The position numbers and the translations under genes are program-made. Positions 48,988 through 59,869 of a stretch of 64,000 bases of DNA are shown here, piece after piece; position 1 is the first letter of the stretch; each line of letters opens with the position of its first letter. Below the pieces are notes generated by a model that saw only the letters and a program-made list of their open reading frames with translations, was not told the origin of the DNA and did no database searches. The DNA comes from Candidatus Riflebacteria bacterium HGW-Riflebacteria-1 (GTDB taxonomy: Bacteria > Muiribacteriota > Ozemobacteria > Ozemobacterales > Ozemobacteraceae): positions 124,001 to 188,000 of the forward strand of contig PGYB01000010.1 of assembly GCA_002839445.1 (NCBI GenBank), given 5' to 3'.

Positions 48988-51663
48988 TTATGATTGGAGA
49001 GTTTCGCGAAGCTTGTCGGCCAGGGCACTTTTTGAAAACGGCTTCTGCAGATATTGAATATTACTCCCCAGCACCTCATTTTGTGCAATGATATCTGCGG
49101 TATATCCAGACATGAAAAGACATTTTATTGCCGGACGAAGAGCCTTTATCTTTACATACAGATCGCGACCGCTCATTTGCGGCATGATTACATCGGTAAG
49201 CACCAGATCGATGACATCCGGATATTCTTCGACTATTTCGAGTGCTTTTTCTGGATCACTCGCTATTAGAACCCGGTAACCCATTTTTTCGAGATTAAGC
49301 TTGCAGATCCTCAGTAACCCCGGCTCGTCTTCGACTACCAGAATAGTTTCAGATCCTCCTGGCACCTTTCCTGCCGCATGTGATTCTGCCATAACTTCTT
49401 TTTCTGCATGGCTGTATGGAAGGTAAATTCTAAATGAAGTACCAGCCCCGGGTTGACTGTCAACGTGTATATAACCATTGTTCTGCTTTACGATGCCATA
49501 TACGGTGGGCAAGCCAAGACCAGTTCCTGAGCCCAGTTCCTTGGTGGTAAAAAATGGTTCGAAAATTCGCTCAAGAGTCTGCGCGCTCATTCCGCAGCCA
49601 TCATCACTGATCACCAGCAAAATATATTTACCAGGGATCAGATCTGACGAGGTAAGTTCACTCGCCTGAGCAAAGTCTGTTTTATCAGTCCTGATCGTAA
49701 TATTTCCCACCCCCGTGATTGCATCGCGGGCGTTGACAATCAAATTAGCCAGAATCTGATCAATCTGCGCCGGGTCCATGTTAACTTGACATGGCTCATC
49801 AGCCGGTTGCCATTTTAAATCGATATTCTCTCCGATCAGCCGTTTAAGCATTTTGAGAATGCTCGAGACAACTTCATTCAGATCCAGAACATGCGGCATG
49901 ATTGTCTGTTTTCTGGCAAAGGCAAGAAGCTGCCTGGTCAGCCTGGCTGAACGTTCTCCAGCACCAAGTATTTCCACCAGGTTCTGGTAGGCCGGATTTG
50001 AGGGGTCTAGAGCCATCATGGCTACTTCAGTATTCGAGTTGATGATTTGCAGCATATTGTTAAAATCGTGAGCCACACCACCCGCTAACTGGCCAATAGC
50101 TTCCATTTTATGAGCCTGGCGAAGCTGTGCCTCAAGCAAGGCGCGGCTCTCTTCTCCAGCGGCCATTTTCCTGGTCTGGTCAATTGAATAGAGGGCAAAA
50201 GCCACATCGCCGGCCATTTCCGTAAATAGCGATAATTCTTCCTCATCTGCTCCAAGCGAGCTTTCTATCATGACGCCGAGATAACCAAAAACCTGGTTCC
50301 CGTGGTTTAGCTGCAGATGCAGGCAATCACAGTCGGCTCTAACCTCTGAAAGAGGGCAACCCCGGCACAGCTCCTGGCGACCGGAAGTCAAAGAAACCTT
50401 CTTATTCATTTCTGTATTCTTACAACAATCAGGCAACACATCAAAACTCAGCTTTCCCTGCGCTTTTACAGAGACATCATCCAGGCCGGCCTGCATCCAT
50501 TGAACAAACTTCCCGTTGCTGTCGGTGAGAATTATCCAGGCCCCGAGATAACCACGAAACTCCACCATGAGATCACAGGCTTCCTGAATAAGGTGATCAA
50601 TGTTTTTCTCACGGACAATCAGCTGATTTACGCTCCTGATAGCGCGCAAAACCCGGTTAAGATGCTGAATTTTCAGCTCGCCTTTGCGATGCTCAGTTAT
50701 ATCCTGACCAATAGCCAGCAGACCGGTAATTTGCCCGTTTTTGTCTTTCATGGTTTTGTCATACCATTCAAAATCACGCTTCGAGCCATTCTTACAGACG
50801 ATGCTGCTTACATTGCCAACAGTCTGCACACCTTTTATTGCCTGAGCAAACATATCAGCTACCCGCTTTTGATCGCTCGCCGGCAAAAAGACGGTAAACC
50901 AGTCTTTATCGCATACTTCCTCTAGGCGATATCCTGAAATCTCTGCAAAATATGGGTTAAAATGGACAATCTTCCCCTGCGGATCAAGCAGAAGAATGGC
51001 AGCCTGGGCTGTGTTTACCAGGGTCTCGGCAAAGTCCCGCTGGCTTTGCAGTTCACTGGTGCGCTCCTCAACAAGTTCTTCCAGATGGTCATTGAGAGTC
51101 TGCAGCTCTTCCTGCGTCTTGACCAGTTCGACATTACGCTGGGCAGCGGCTTCATAGGTTGAAAGAAGCAAAGAAAGCATCTGCTGCTGATCAGCGGTAA
51201 TAAATCTCCTCTTACCACCAAAAAATATTTCTACTCCGATGCGAACCCGTTCAACTTTAAATAATTTCCGATTAGCCAGAATCTGCTCGATGTGCGAAAG
51301 CAGATACTCGTCGCTGAATGGTTTGGTAATGAAATTGTCTGCCCCGCACGACAACCCCTCAAGAACATCTTCGGGGTTGGCAAGAGAGGTGAGCAGAATA
51401 ACGGGAATGTTAAGCGTGCTCTCCTTCTCTTTTATCTGTCGACAAAGCTCATACCCGTTCATCACCGGCATCACAATGTCGGTGATTACCAGATCAGGCG
51501 CTTGCGCAGCTATCATCTCAAGCGCATGTTTGCCGTCGCCGGCCAATGTCACATTAAATTGACGGGATTCAAGAAGGTGCTTTAAATTCTGCGCTTGGGT
51601 GGCGCTGTCCTCAACTACAAGGATTTCAAGTTTTTTCTGCAAAAACCCATCATTTGTTGTCAT
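48988..51663 (-). CDS. Hybrid histidine kinase: REC-PAS-GAF-HisKA-HATPase-REC
   Basis: The 891-residue cytosolic kinase starts at ATG 51663 with AAGGA 7 bases upstream; an extension to 51753 is not needed. An N-terminal receiver (10-125, Asp62 in [13 protein letters not shown]) precedes a coiled coil (about 165-205), a PAS domain ([20 protein letters not shown]) and a GAF-like domain with a cysteine-rich loop ([19 protein letters not shown]). HisKA holds HDFNNMLQI with the phospho-His, HATPase holds [11 protein letters not shown] and [15 protein letters not shown], and a second receiver (about 775-888) has [16 protein letters not shown]. Its first 190 residues are nearly identical to those of the next kinase. 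It is the last gene of the chemosensory run and ends at a shared terminator. Confidence 0.93.
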   Translation of the reverse strand: MTTNDGFLQKKLEILVVEDSATQAQNLKHLLESRQFNVTLAGDGKHALEMIAAQAPDLVITDIVMPVMNGYELCRQIKEKESTLNIPVILLTSLANPEDVLEGLSCGADNFITKPFSDEYLLSHIEQILANRKLFKVERVRIGVEIFFGGKRRFITADQQQMLSLLLSTYEAAAQRNVELVKTQEELQTLNDHLEELVEERTSELQSQRDFAETLVNTAQAAILLLDPQGKIVHFNPYFAEISGYRLEEVCDKDWFTVFLPASDQKRVADMFAQAIKGVQTVGNVSSIVCKNGSKRDFEWYDKTMKDKNGQITGLLAIGQDITEHRKGELKIQHLNRVLRAIRSVNQLIVREKNIDHLIQEACDLMVEFRGYLGAWIILTDSNGKFVQWMQAGLDDVSVKAQGKLSFDVLPDCCKNTEMNKKVSLTSGRQELCRGCPLSEVRADCDCLHLQLNHGNQVFGYLGVMIESSLGADEEELSLFTEMAGDVAFALYSIDQTRKMAAGEESRALLEAQLRQAHKMEAIGQLAGGVAHDFNNMLQIINSNTEVAMMALDPSNPAYQNLVEILGAGERSARLTRQLLAFARKQTIMPHVLDLNEVVSSILKMLKRLIGENIDLKWQPADEPCQVNMDPAQIDQILANLIVNARDAITGVGNITIRTDKTDFAQASELTSSDLIPGKYILLVISDDGCGMSAQTLERIFEPFFTTKELGSGTGLGLPTVYGIVKQNNGYIHVDSQPGAGTSFRIYLPYSHAEKEVMAESHAAGKVPGGSETILVVEDEPGLLRICKLNLEKMGYRVLIASDPEKALEIVEEYPDVIDLVLTDVIMPQMSGRDLYVKIKALRPAIKCLFMSGYTADIIAQNEVLGSNIQYLQKPFSKSALADKLRETLQS

Positions 51664-51755
51664 AATTTTTTCCTTGTCAATTACCGGCATCTGGAAAGTG
51701 GAAGTCTTCTTTACACTTACGGGTGGCACAGGCGATAGCGTCCATGCGCTCAACC

Positions 51756-54302
51756 CTACTGTTTCAACTTGTTTTCTATGGGGCCCAGGACTTTAAGTGC
51801 CTGCTCAAACTCAAAATGACCGATCAAGGCTTCGAGAGCATCTAAGTCTACCGTGCAATCAGGCAGCTTGTCTTTGGTGCTGGCAAGCCCAGCCAACAGT
51901 TCTCCAAAAGCCTCGCGAGCCCGCAAATCGTTTTTAAGAAGCTGTGCCTTCAAATTTTCAATAAGTTCCAGAATCCTTGATAAAGGCACAGTTTTCGTTA
52001 CGAAGCTGTCTACCCATACAGGTTCAGTTTTGCGAGAGGCATTTAATGTTTCTATGGCCTGAGAGACCCGTTTAAATTCCGCCTGAAAAGGCTCAAATAA
52101 CCTGGCAGCCTCATTCCAGTCAGGTTCGCGAAGAGCTTTTTCAAAGGCTGTTGCAGCCTGAAACAAATCGTTGATAGAAAGATTGCCGGCTAGACCTTTT
52201 AGGGTATGAACCAGAGTTTTGCTCTTGGAAAGGTCTTGCGCAGCAAGACCCTGTCTGATATTCTCAAGTTCTCCCTGCTGATCCGCCGAAAATTCTCTGA
52301 GAAGCCTTAAGTAAACTTCGGCATTGCCACCAAGCCTGGCCAGACCCTCCTTGATGTTTACTCCTGGGATCAGTGGAATATCCGTCTGCTGATCCTTGCG
52401 ATGATTCTCCTGCGTTTGCGCAGACGCGGCCTTGCCTGGCAAAGAAGGTTTTGCCCAGCGGCGAACTGTTCGAAAGAGCTCTTTCGGGAAAATCGGCTTG
52501 GAAACATGATCGTTCATGCCTGCCAGCACAACCTTTTCTCGTTCTTCAGCCATGGCGTGAGCGGTCATGGCAATGATCGGAAGATCAGCATATTGAGGCA
52601 TTTGCCTGATGCAGCGGGTTGCTTCATAGCCGTCCATCTCCGGCATTTGAATATCCATGAGAATCATGTCAAACGGTGAGTTTTTATTTTCCTGGGTTAA
52701 TCGTTCGACGGCCTTCAAACCGTTGTTTGCGATGCATACCGTGGCACCCGCGCTTTCCAGCAGCTCCCTGGCAATCTGCTGGTTCATAAGGTTGTCTTCA
52801 ACCAGAAAAATGTTTAAGCCATGAAGATCAGGATCTTCGAAAGCCTCTGAAGATACTATGGCTTCACTGCTGGCGCATGACAGGTTTTGAGTATAAGATG
52901 CCGGGGAAAGGCCGGTGTCACAGATTTTTGATCTCACTTGAAAGACTGCGGTAAAAGAGACTGACGTGCCTTTGCCCGCTTCACTTTCTATGCTGACTTT
53001 TCCGCCCATCATTTCGACAAGCCGTTTGCAGATGCTCAAGCCCAGGCCGGTACCCCCGAATTTTCTGGTCGTAGAACAATCTGCCTGCGCAAATGGCTGA
53101 AAAAGCCGGGCCACCTGGTCCTGAGTCAGACCCACCCCAGTGTCGCGCACGACCACGCGTAGTTCGACGGATGGCGCAGATTCAGAGGCCACACCTGCGC
53201 TGAATTCCCGATGAAATATGCTCAGCTCAACTTCCCCCTGCTCGGTAAACTTGATCGCGTTACTCATGAGATTCAAGAGTATTTGACCGAGGCGCAAAGG
53301 GTCGCCGATGAGCACTTCAGGAACATCAGCCGGAACATTAACAATGATGTTCAGATTTTTCGCTTTCGCCTGTGGAGAAATCATAAAAATGAGAGTATCC
53401 ATAACTTCGCGAAGCGAAAAATCGATGTTCTCCATCCTGAGTTTTCTGGCTTCAATTTTTGAGAAGTCGAGAATGTCATTGATAATCGAGAGAAGAGCCA
53501 GTCCGGAAGAATGGATTTTCTTAAGATAATCGGCCTGCTTAGGGTTAAGATCAGTTTTAAGAGCGAGGTTTGCGAAGCCGATAACGGCATTCATCGGCGT
53601 TCTTATCTCGTGGCTGACGTTGGCTACGAATTCGCTCTTCGCCCGGTTGGCATCTTCGGCCGCCTCCTTCGCCTCTTCAGCAATTTCCTTCGCCTCTTCA
53701 GCAATTTCCTTTGCGTCTTCAAGCTGCTCGTTCATCGCTCTCAGTTCATCCTGAGTTTCAACAAGCTCAGAATTTTTAAGGGCAGCAGCTTCATAGGTGG
53801 AAAGAAGCAGAGAAAGCATCTGCTGCTGATCAGCGGTGATAAAGCGCCTTTTCCCGGCATAAATGATTTCCATCCCGACTCGTATTCGTTCGCTTTTAGC
53901 TAATGTTCGGTTGGCGAGAACTTGCTCAATGTGCGAAAACAGATACTTGTCATTGAAAGGCTTGGTGATAAAATTGTCGGCACCGCAGGCCAGCCCTTCA
54001 AAAACATCTTCAGGGTTATCGAGAGAGGTCAGCAGAATAACGGGAATGTTAAGTGTGCTCACATCTTCCTTTATCTGTCGACAAAGCTCATACCCGTTCA
54101 TTACCGGCATCACAATGTCGGTGAGCACCAGATCAGGCTTTTGTTCGCCGATCAACTCAAGAGCCTGTTTACCGTCTCCGGCTAATCTTACGTCAAATTG
54201 TCGGGATTCAAGGAGGTGTTTTAAATTCTGCGCCTGGGTGGGGCTGTCTTCAACGACAAGGATTTCCAGTTTTTTTTGCAATAACCCATCATTTGTTGTC
54301 AT
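51756..54302 (-). CDS. Hybrid histidine kinase: REC-HisKA-HATPase-REC-Hpt
   Basis: The 848-residue protein has an N-terminal receiver (Asp62), a helical linker with an IAEEAKE repeat (about 185-225) that looks like a signal helix, the phospho-His231 in [17 protein letters not shown], HATPase with [10 protein letters not shown] and [17 protein letters not shown], a second receiver (about 497-615, Asp550 in [16 protein letters not shown]) and a C-terminal Hpt domain with His699 in [14 protein letters not shown]. It contains a full phosphorelay in one chain. The tail after 760 is helical and unassigned. It has no periplasmic sensor, so its input probably comes through the N-terminal receiver, for instance from CheA. 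It is 17 bases downstream of cheB. Confidence 0.95.
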   Translation of the reverse strand: MTTNDGLLQKKLEILVVEDSPTQAQNLKHLLESRQFDVRLAGDGKQALELIGEQKPDLVLTDIVMPVMNGYELCRQIKEDVSTLNIPVILLTSLDNPEDVFEGLACGADNFITKPFNDKYLFSHIEQVLANRTLAKSERIRVGMEIIYAGKRRFITADQQQMLSLLLSTYEAAALKNSELVETQDELRAMNEQLEDAKEIAEEAKEIAEEAKEAAEDANRAKSEFVANVSHEIRTPMNAVIGFANLALKTDLNPKQADYLKKIHSSGLALLSIINDILDFSKIEARKLRMENIDFSLREVMDTLIFMISPQAKAKNLNIIVNVPADVPEVLIGDPLRLGQILLNLMSNAIKFTEQGEVELSIFHREFSAGVASESAPSVELRVVVRDTGVGLTQDQVARLFQPFAQADCSTTRKFGGTGLGLSICKRLVEMMGGKVSIESEAGKGTSVSFTAVFQVRSKICDTGLSPASYTQNLSCASSEAIVSSEAFEDPDLHGLNIFLVEDNLMNQQIARELLESAGATVCIANNGLKAVERLTQENKNSPFDMILMDIQMPEMDGYEATRCIRQMPQYADLPIIAMTAHAMAEEREKVVLAGMNDHVSKPIFPKELFRTVRRWAKPSLPGKAASAQTQENHRKDQQTDIPLIPGVNIKEGLARLGGNAEVYLRLLREFSADQQGELENIRQGLAAQDLSKSKTLVHTLKGLAGNLSINDLFQAATAFEKALREPDWNEAARLFEPFQAEFKRVSQAIETLNASRKTEPVWVDSFVTKTVPLSRILELIENLKAQLLKNDLRAREAFGELLAGLASTKDKLPDCTVDLDALEALIGHFEFEQALKVLGPIENKLKQ

Positions 54303-54319
54303 AATTTTTTCCTTGCCAC

Positions 54320-55357
54320 TTATCGGTATCTGGAAAGCATATCAGCTATTTCGGCGGGCGAAAGAACGCTGGTTGCAGCATCAAGTCTGACGGCCTCGCC
54401 TGGCATTCCGAATACTACCGAGCTTTCTGCGTTCTGGGCAACTGTAACGGCCCCCTTGTCTTTCATGAGCTTCAATTCCTGAGCGCCATCCCGCCCCATT
54501 CCGGTTAACAGTATTCCAACTGCGTTTGCACCCAGAGCCTCAGCTACCGAACGAAAAAGATAAGAAACCGAGGGCCGGAGTCCGCTCTCCGGGGGAGTTT
54601 CACTGAACTCTATACGCAAATTTCTGTCGATACCCATGTGAAAATTGTCCGGGGCCACATAAATATGCCCCGGCAAAACAGCCTGCCACCGAACAGCAGT
54701 CTGTACGGGCATAAGACAGCAACCGTTCAGCCACTCTACAAAACCGTCCACAAAACCAGCTGCAATGTGCTGAACAACGAGGATCGGCAGAGGAAAATTT
54801 TTGGGTAGGCCGGACAGGACTTTCTGCAGGGCCATGGGCCCGCCTGTTGACGCACCAATAGCGACAAGCTGAACAGCGCCCGAGGGCTTCATGGCCGGCA
54901 GAAAAGAGATTGGAGAAGTCTGTGGTTTATTCTGCAAATGATTGAGGCGTTTGACAAGCTTGATTTCAGACATAAGTTTTACTGTCTGCAGAAGCTCTCT
55001 TGCAATCTTCTTGTGATCCTGATGAGTTATTCCCGGCGGACGGTTTAAAACGGCTAATGCCCCGGCTTCCATTGCTTTAAAAACCTGTGCAGCCTCACCG
55101 ATGGCCATACTGCCGCTTACCACAACGATTGGCGTCGGCCTGGTCGACATAATCTGTCTGGTCGCTTCAAAACCGTCAATCCCTGGCATATGTATATCCA
55201 TGGTGATGACATCCGGCTTGAGAAGCTGAACTGCCTCGATAGCCTCTTCTCCGCTACGGGCAACGCCCACGACTCTGATTTCGGGATCTGAAGTCAGAAT
55301 GTGGATCAACAATTCCTGTGCTACTAGAGAATCTTCAACTATAAGTGCTTTGATCAT
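54320..55357 (-). CDS. cheB: Chemotaxis methylesterase CheB
   Basis: The 345-residue protein has an N-terminal receiver (Asp54 in [13 protein letters not shown]) and the methylesterase domain: Ser170 in [12 protein letters not shown], His197 in [13 protein letters not shown] and Asp290 in [13 protein letters not shown] form the catalytic triad. It removes methyl groups from receptor glutamates after phosphorylation by CheA. It lies 12 bases downstream of cheA and 17 bases upstream of the hybrid kinase, so all three should be cotranscribed. Length is normal. Confidence 0.97.
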   Translation of the reverse strand: MIKALIVEDSLVAQELLIHILTSDPEIRVVGVARSGEEAIEAVQLLKPDVITMDIHMPGIDGFEATRQIMSTRPTPIVVVSGSMAIGEAAQVFKAMEAGALAVLNRPPGITHQDHKKIARELLQTVKLMSEIKLVKRLNHLQNKPQTSPISFLPAMKPSGAVQLVAIGASTGGPMALQKVLSGLPKNFPLPILVVQHIAAGFVDGFVEWLNGCCLMPVQTAVRWQAVLPGHIYVAPDNFHMGIDRNLRIEFSETPPESGLRPSVSYLFRSVAEALGANAVGILLTGMGRDGAQELKLMKDKGAVTVAQNAESSVVFGMPGEAVRLDAATSVLSPAEIADMLSRYR

Positions 55358-55369
55358 CCTTTTCCTTCC

Positions 55370-57649
55370 TCAAATAAGCTTGCTGATAACTTCGAGGAGA
55401 TTGCTCTGATCGAAACTGCCTTTCACAATATAGGCGTTGGCACCAACGTCAGCGCCGCGTTCACGGTCATCTCGCGATTCAAGAGCCGTGACCAGAACCA
55501 CCGGCAATTCGCCCATTTTTTTGTCGGCGCGAATTTTGGCGGTGAGCTCAAAGCCGCTCAGGCGAGGCATGTCTACGTCTGAAACCAGCAGATCAAACTC
55601 TCCGGCTCTCAGCTGAGCAAAAGCATCTGCCCCGTCAACAGCCGTGGTAACCAGAAACCCTGCTGATTCCAGAATGCTTTTCAGCAAGGAGCGTGAGGTG
55701 ATAGAATCTTCTGCCACAAGGACTTTCAGCGAGCTCTTTGGAACTTTTTCACTGTCTCGATGTTTGCTGATAGATGCGAACTGGAGAGCAGACTTCATCA
55801 GGTCATGGACGTTTAGAACCGCCACCACCTTGCCGCTGCCAAGAATTGTGGCGCCCGAGATGTTGCGCACCCGGCTCAGTTGTTTCCCGAGGCTTTTAAC
55901 CAGAATCTGGAGCTCGTCAAGCACCTCATCAACTACAAAAGCGATCTGGCTGTCGCCGGTTGCCAGAACAACAAGAGTCGACTGCATGGCAACGCTGTTG
56001 ACAATGCTTTTCGCTGACGTGGTGGTTTCAGGCAATCCCAGCACCTCTCGCAGCTGTACCAGAGAAAGGATTTTATCATCGTAACGAATAGTTTCACGGT
56101 TCTCTACAGTTTTAATAGCTTCAGGTTTTACGCGTAATGTTCTTACTACATTAGCAGTTGGAATCGCGAACAGAAGCTCACCGACACGCACCAGAACACC
56201 GCGGAATGTTGCAAGAGAAATTGGGAGAATCAAGCGGAAGGTGGTTCCCGCCTGGGGCTTGCTCTCAATTGAAACGCGGCCTCCGAGCTTTTCGACCTTC
56301 TCGCTGACAATTGCCAGACCAAGACCGCGGCCCGAAATATCGGTTATGATTGGGCTGGTTGTAAAACCAGACTGGAAAACAAGAGCGAGGATTTCGCCGG
56401 GATCAAGCTTCTTTGCCGCTTCTGGCGAAATAGTTCCGCGCTTTATAGCCAGATCTCGAATCTGGTTTACATCCATACCAGCTCCATCGTCAAAGATGGA
56501 AATTTCAACCTGACGATTCTCGTTAGTGGCAAAGGCAATGGTTATCTTTCCGCTGGCAGGCTTATTCAGCTCTTTTCGCCGGTCTGGTTTTTCTATCCCG
56601 TGATCAGTGCAATTGCGCATGAGATGAACAAGAGGATCCTTGAGCTCTTCGAGAATTCTTCTATCAATTTCAATATCATCACCGGAAATTACCAGCTCAA
56701 TTTCTTTGCCCTGCTGCTGAGAAAGATCACGAACGATTTTAGGGAAAGTCCCTGTTAGAGATGCTGCCGGCAGCATCAGTATTTGCTTCATTGACTCCAG
56801 ATGGTCGTCAACGATACGTCGCATAACCCGAAAATCTTGTTCGGCCGCCTGGGAAACCGTGACAATACCGGCATGAAGCCTATCCAGGTGGGTTTCGTGC
56901 CAATGTATCATTTCGTCGTTCTGACTGGACTTTGCGGCATTCTGCCTGCTTTTCCATTGCCGGGAGCTCAAAATATAGGACTCAAGAGCATTTTTTATCT
57001 CGCGCAGATCAGCAACCAGTTGCTGCGTTGTTACTTTAGTCTGAATCAGCTCTTCAGCCTGAAAAAGCAGAGAATCCAGCTTAGAAACAGGAATTCTAAC
57101 TGTTTGCCCAGAAATTGTTTCTTTCAGTTTTGGCTTTAAATCCTCTGTTTCAGGCTCTTCATACGAATCTGGCAAAAGTATGGAGTCAGGGTCTGGTTTT
57201 GTTTCCTGTGCTATTACTGCATTACTGTCAATTTTTGAAAAGAATCCCAGCTGAGCGATCAATTCTTTCTGTGCTGATTTTTGAGCCGTGGTTCTTTTTT
57301 CTTCCAGCGTAGAAAGCAGTTCGGTAAGAAAATCCATGACGCGATGAAGTAAATTGAACAACTTTGCTTCAGAAGTGATTTCCTTGAGCTTCAGGCGCGA
57401 GAATATAGTCTCTAGTGGTTGGCAAACCAGCTCAAATTCACGCAAATTTACTGATCTGGCAGCACCTTTAAGACTATGGACTTCACGAAACGTCGCTTCA
57501 ATGAGTTGCGTGCATTTTTCTGGAGACGGCGATTTCTCCAGTTCAATCAGACCGTTAGTTACCGTGTGAATATGTTCTTCGGCCTCAATCCTGAAGGTCT
57601 CGAGAAGCTTTTTATTAAATTCTGAATCACTCGGATTCATTAGATTCAA
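55370..57649 (-). CDS. cheA: Hybrid chemotaxis kinase CheA with C-terminal receiver
   Basis: The 759-residue protein has an N-terminal Hpt domain (His58 in REVHSLKGAARSV), a helical region with the dimerisation domain, the ATP-binding domain (HLMRNCTDHGIEKPDRR, DDGAGMD, GRGLGLAIVSEKVEKLGG), a CheW-like domain (GVLVRVGELLFAIPTANVVR), and a C-terminal receiver (FDLLVSDVDMPRLSGFEL). The fused receiver is typical of alternative, non-flagellar chemosensory systems such as Frz- or Wsp-like ones, where it acts as a phosphate sink or output. A typical P2 CheY-binding domain is not obvious. Its start overlaps the receptor gene by 4 bases. Confidence 0.95.
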   Translation of the reverse strand: MNLMNPSDSEFNKKLLETFRIEAEEHIHTVTNGLIELEKSPSPEKCTQLIEATFREVHSLKGAARSVNLREFELVCQPLETIFSRLKLKEITSEAKLFNLLHRVMDFLTELLSTLEEKRTTAQKSAQKELIAQLGFFSKIDSNAVIAQETKPDPDSILLPDSYEEPETEDLKPKLKETISGQTVRIPVSKLDSLLFQAEELIQTKVTTQQLVADLREIKNALESYILSSRQWKSRQNAAKSSQNDEMIHWHETHLDRLHAGIVTVSQAAEQDFRVMRRIVDDHLESMKQILMLPAASLTGTFPKIVRDLSQQQGKEIELVISGDDIEIDRRILEELKDPLVHLMRNCTDHGIEKPDRRKELNKPASGKITIAFATNENRQVEISIFDDGAGMDVNQIRDLAIKRGTISPEAAKKLDPGEILALVFQSGFTTSPIITDISGRGLGLAIVSEKVEKLGGRVSIESKPQAGTTFRLILPISLATFRGVLVRVGELLFAIPTANVVRTLRVKPEAIKTVENRETIRYDDKILSLVQLREVLGLPETTTSAKSIVNSVAMQSTLVVLATGDSQIAFVVDEVLDELQILVKSLGKQLSRVRNISGATILGSGKVVAVLNVHDLMKSALQFASISKHRDSEKVPKSSLKVLVAEDSITSRSLLKSILESAGFLVTTAVDGADAFAQLRAGEFDLLVSDVDMPRLSGFELTAKIRADKKMGELPVVLVTALESRDDRERGADVGANAYIVKGSFDQSNLLEVISKLI

Positions 57650-59286
57650 GCCCCTTTGATTTTGAACTGATCTACTATTTTTCGCAACTTCTGGCCAAGC
57701 TCATTCAGATTTTTGGCGGCAATTTCGGCCTGTTTCATGGCTGAAGCATTCTGCGCTCCGGCCTGATTGATGTTCGTCATCGCCACCCCGATCTGATCCA
57801 TACCTACAACCTGTTGCTGACTGGAAGCCACGATCTGAGAAGCGACCTGCGATGCCTCCATACTGCTTTCGGCGAGAACTTTGACGGCCTCGCCAGTTTG
57901 AGATGACTGCTTCACACCTCCGTCAACCGCTTTAGTGCCCTGTTCAGTCGCTAATACCGCAACGTTGGTGGTTTTCTGAACTTCGGTTAAAATTGCGCGA
58001 ATCTGGGTGGTAGCCTGTTTTGACTGCTCCGCGAGACTTTTTATTTCCTGAGCTACTACGACGAAACCTCGGCCCTGTTCACCGGCTTTGGCAGCTTCAA
58101 TTGCGGCATTTACTGCAAGCAGGTTTGACTGATCGGCCAGGTCAGTGACAGAGGCAATAATCCCGCCAATGGCCTGGCTTTGCTCACTCAGCTGCAGAAT
58201 AGTCTTAGCAATCGCTTCCATCTGGTCGCGGATGTGCAGCATAGTGGCGACTGTGTCGTCAACCGCCTTTTTACCGGTCTGCGAAACCTGAACAACACGC
58301 TGGGCGCTGTCAGCTACCGATTTAGCCTTTTCTGAAGAAAGCCGGGCCGCCTGCCTCACCTCTTCTACGGTCGTCATGGTTTCGCTGATGCCGGTTGCCG
58401 ATTCGACCGCGCCAGAAGCCAGTTGCGAGGTTGAAACCAGAATCTCATTCGATGAGCTGGCAAGAACATTAACTCCATCAGTGATTTCTCGAATCTGATT
58501 ACTGAGAGTATCAGTCATTCTTTTGAATGACTGGGTCATTGCGCCCATCTCATCAGCGCGATCAGTGGCAGCAACCGTTGTTGTCAGGTCACAGTCAGCT
58601 ATTCTGGCAGCAATCGCCGAAATTTCGAGCAAAGGGCTTGCCATGGTCAAGTGCAGTAAAAACATCATGCCAAGACCGAATACAAAAGCAACACCACCCA
58701 GGATCAGGCACAACTGGATTGCTTTTGCCGCGTCCAGTTGATTTTGGGCGATAACAACATCTACTTCGTCCTCGGCTCTGGCACCCATTTCTGCAGATAT
58801 CGAACGTATTTTCTCAAAATTATCGTCCTGAGTCTGGAGAGCAATTTGTTCAGCTTCTTCACGCTTACCTTCATAGATCAATGCAATTTGTTGATCTCGA
58901 ATCTGTCGATACGCGGTCAGATGACTTTTTAATTCGTTCAGCTGACTTAGACTTTTTGAATCAAGGTTTAGCTTGGAAAGGTTCTTGATAATGCCTTCGA
59001 CTACGTTGCTTGCTTCGTTGATGTTCTTCTCGGCTTTTTGCTGACCTGCTTTATCGAGTGTCAGAATCATTTCGAGCACCTGACCGCGAATGTAGTTCTG
59101 TTGAGATCTCAACTCATGGAGTTCGATCGCAATAGTGAATTGTTGATCATGAACCGATTTAAACGAACTGGTAATATTTGTAATGCTTTGATAAGACACG
59201 ACAATCACTACGCCCAGAATTAGAAGCATCGAGCCAAAAGCCAGCAGAAGCTTGCCCGGTGTCGACAGATTAGCAAACCATTTCAT
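57646..59286 (-). CDS. Methyl-accepting chemotaxis protein
   Basis: The 546-residue receptor has an N-terminal membrane span (LLLAFGSMLLILGVVIVVSY), a periplasmic four-helix-bundle domain (about 35-185: HELRSQQNYIRGQVLEMILT), a second span (LCLILGGVAFVFGLGMMFLL), a HAMP domain and a long signalling bundle with the tip NLLAVNAAIEAAKAGEQGRG then EIKSLAEQS. Methylatable Gln/Glu residues are plentiful. It is the only receptor in the cluster and probably the input for it. The end overlaps cheA by 4 bases; it is 28 bases downstream of a cheW gene. Confidence 0.96.
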   Translation of the reverse strand: MKWFANLSTPGKLLLAFGSMLLILGVVIVVSYQSITNITSSFKSVHDQQFTIAIELHELRSQQNYIRGQVLEMILTLDKAGQQKAEKNINEASNVVEGIIKNLSKLNLDSKSLSQLNELKSHLTAYRQIRDQQIALIYEGKREEAEQIALQTQDDNFEKIRSISAEMGARAEDEVDVVIAQNQLDAAKAIQLCLILGGVAFVFGLGMMFLLHLTMASPLLEISAIAARIADCDLTTTVAATDRADEMGAMTQSFKRMTDTLSNQIREITDGVNVLASSSNEILVSTSQLASGAVESATGISETMTTVEEVRQAARLSSEKAKSVADSAQRVVQVSQTGKKAVDDTVATMLHIRDQMEAIAKTILQLSEQSQAIGGIIASVTDLADQSNLLAVNAAIEAAKAGEQGRGFVVVAQEIKSLAEQSKQATTQIRAILTEVQKTTNVAVLATEQGTKAVDGGVKQSSQTGEAVKVLAESSMEASQVASQIVASSQQQVVGMDQIGVAMTNINQAGAQNASAMKQAEIAAKNLNELGQKLRKIVDQFKIKGA

Positions 59287-59314
59287 TGTTAGTCTCCCTT
59301 TGTGCTTAAAAAAT

Positions 59315-59869
59315 CTATTCAGCTTCCTGGTGGATAATTATCGTCTTGTCAGCAAGAATTCGTTTTCCGTCAAGAATGATGAGATGCTCTGAGGTAACGC
59401 CTTTCAGATATGTTGCCCCGATGCCGGTAATGGTTGGTACAGACGTTTGAATCGCTTTTTGCAGAATAACTTTTGTGCCAATAATTTCATCTGCCAGAAT
59501 GCCGAATTCCATACACTCATCGTGAAGAATTATCATCTTATTGAGCTGTCCAAGGCCTTTTTCGGGCAGTCCGAAAAAAATCTTAAGATTCACAATTGAG
59601 AGAATTTGCCCGCGCACGTTGATAATTCCGAGAACAAATGAAGGAACGCCGGGTAACGGGGTGAAGTCCCTTAACGGATACACTTCTCGAACAAAAACTG
59701 ACTCAATGCCATAGTTCTCGCCGCCAAGGCTGAATACTATAATCTCAAGCAGCTCGCTCGCAGGAACAGCTTTTTCGGGTTCTTTCGCCAGTGCCTGAGC
59801 CCTGGCATGCAGAATTTCCAGCTCGGATTCTTTTCTAATGGCGATCTGTGGCTTTTTCTTTCCAGTCAT
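59315..59869 (-). CDS. cheW: CheW-like coupling protein 2
   Basis: The 184-residue protein has the CheW fold: IIVFSLGGENYGIESVFVRE, LPGVPSFVLGIINVRGQILS and GIGATYLKGVTSEHLIILD. CheW links receptors and CheA in arrays. It has an unusual N-terminal extension of about 45 residues rich in Lys and Glu (MTGKKKPQIAIRKESELEIL). It overlaps the cheR end by 4 bases. The cluster has two CheW proteins flanking CheR, as in several non-flagellar systems, so they may serve different functions or receptors. Confidence 0.92.
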   Translation of the reverse strand: MTGKKKPQIAIRKESELEILHARAQALAKEPEKAVPASELLEIIVFSLGGENYGIESVFVREVYPLRDFTPLPGVPSFVLGIINVRGQILSIVNLKIFFGLPEKGLGQLNKMIILHDECMEFGILADEIIGTKVILQKAIQTSVPTITGIGATYLKGVTSEHLIILDGKRILADKTIIIHQEAE

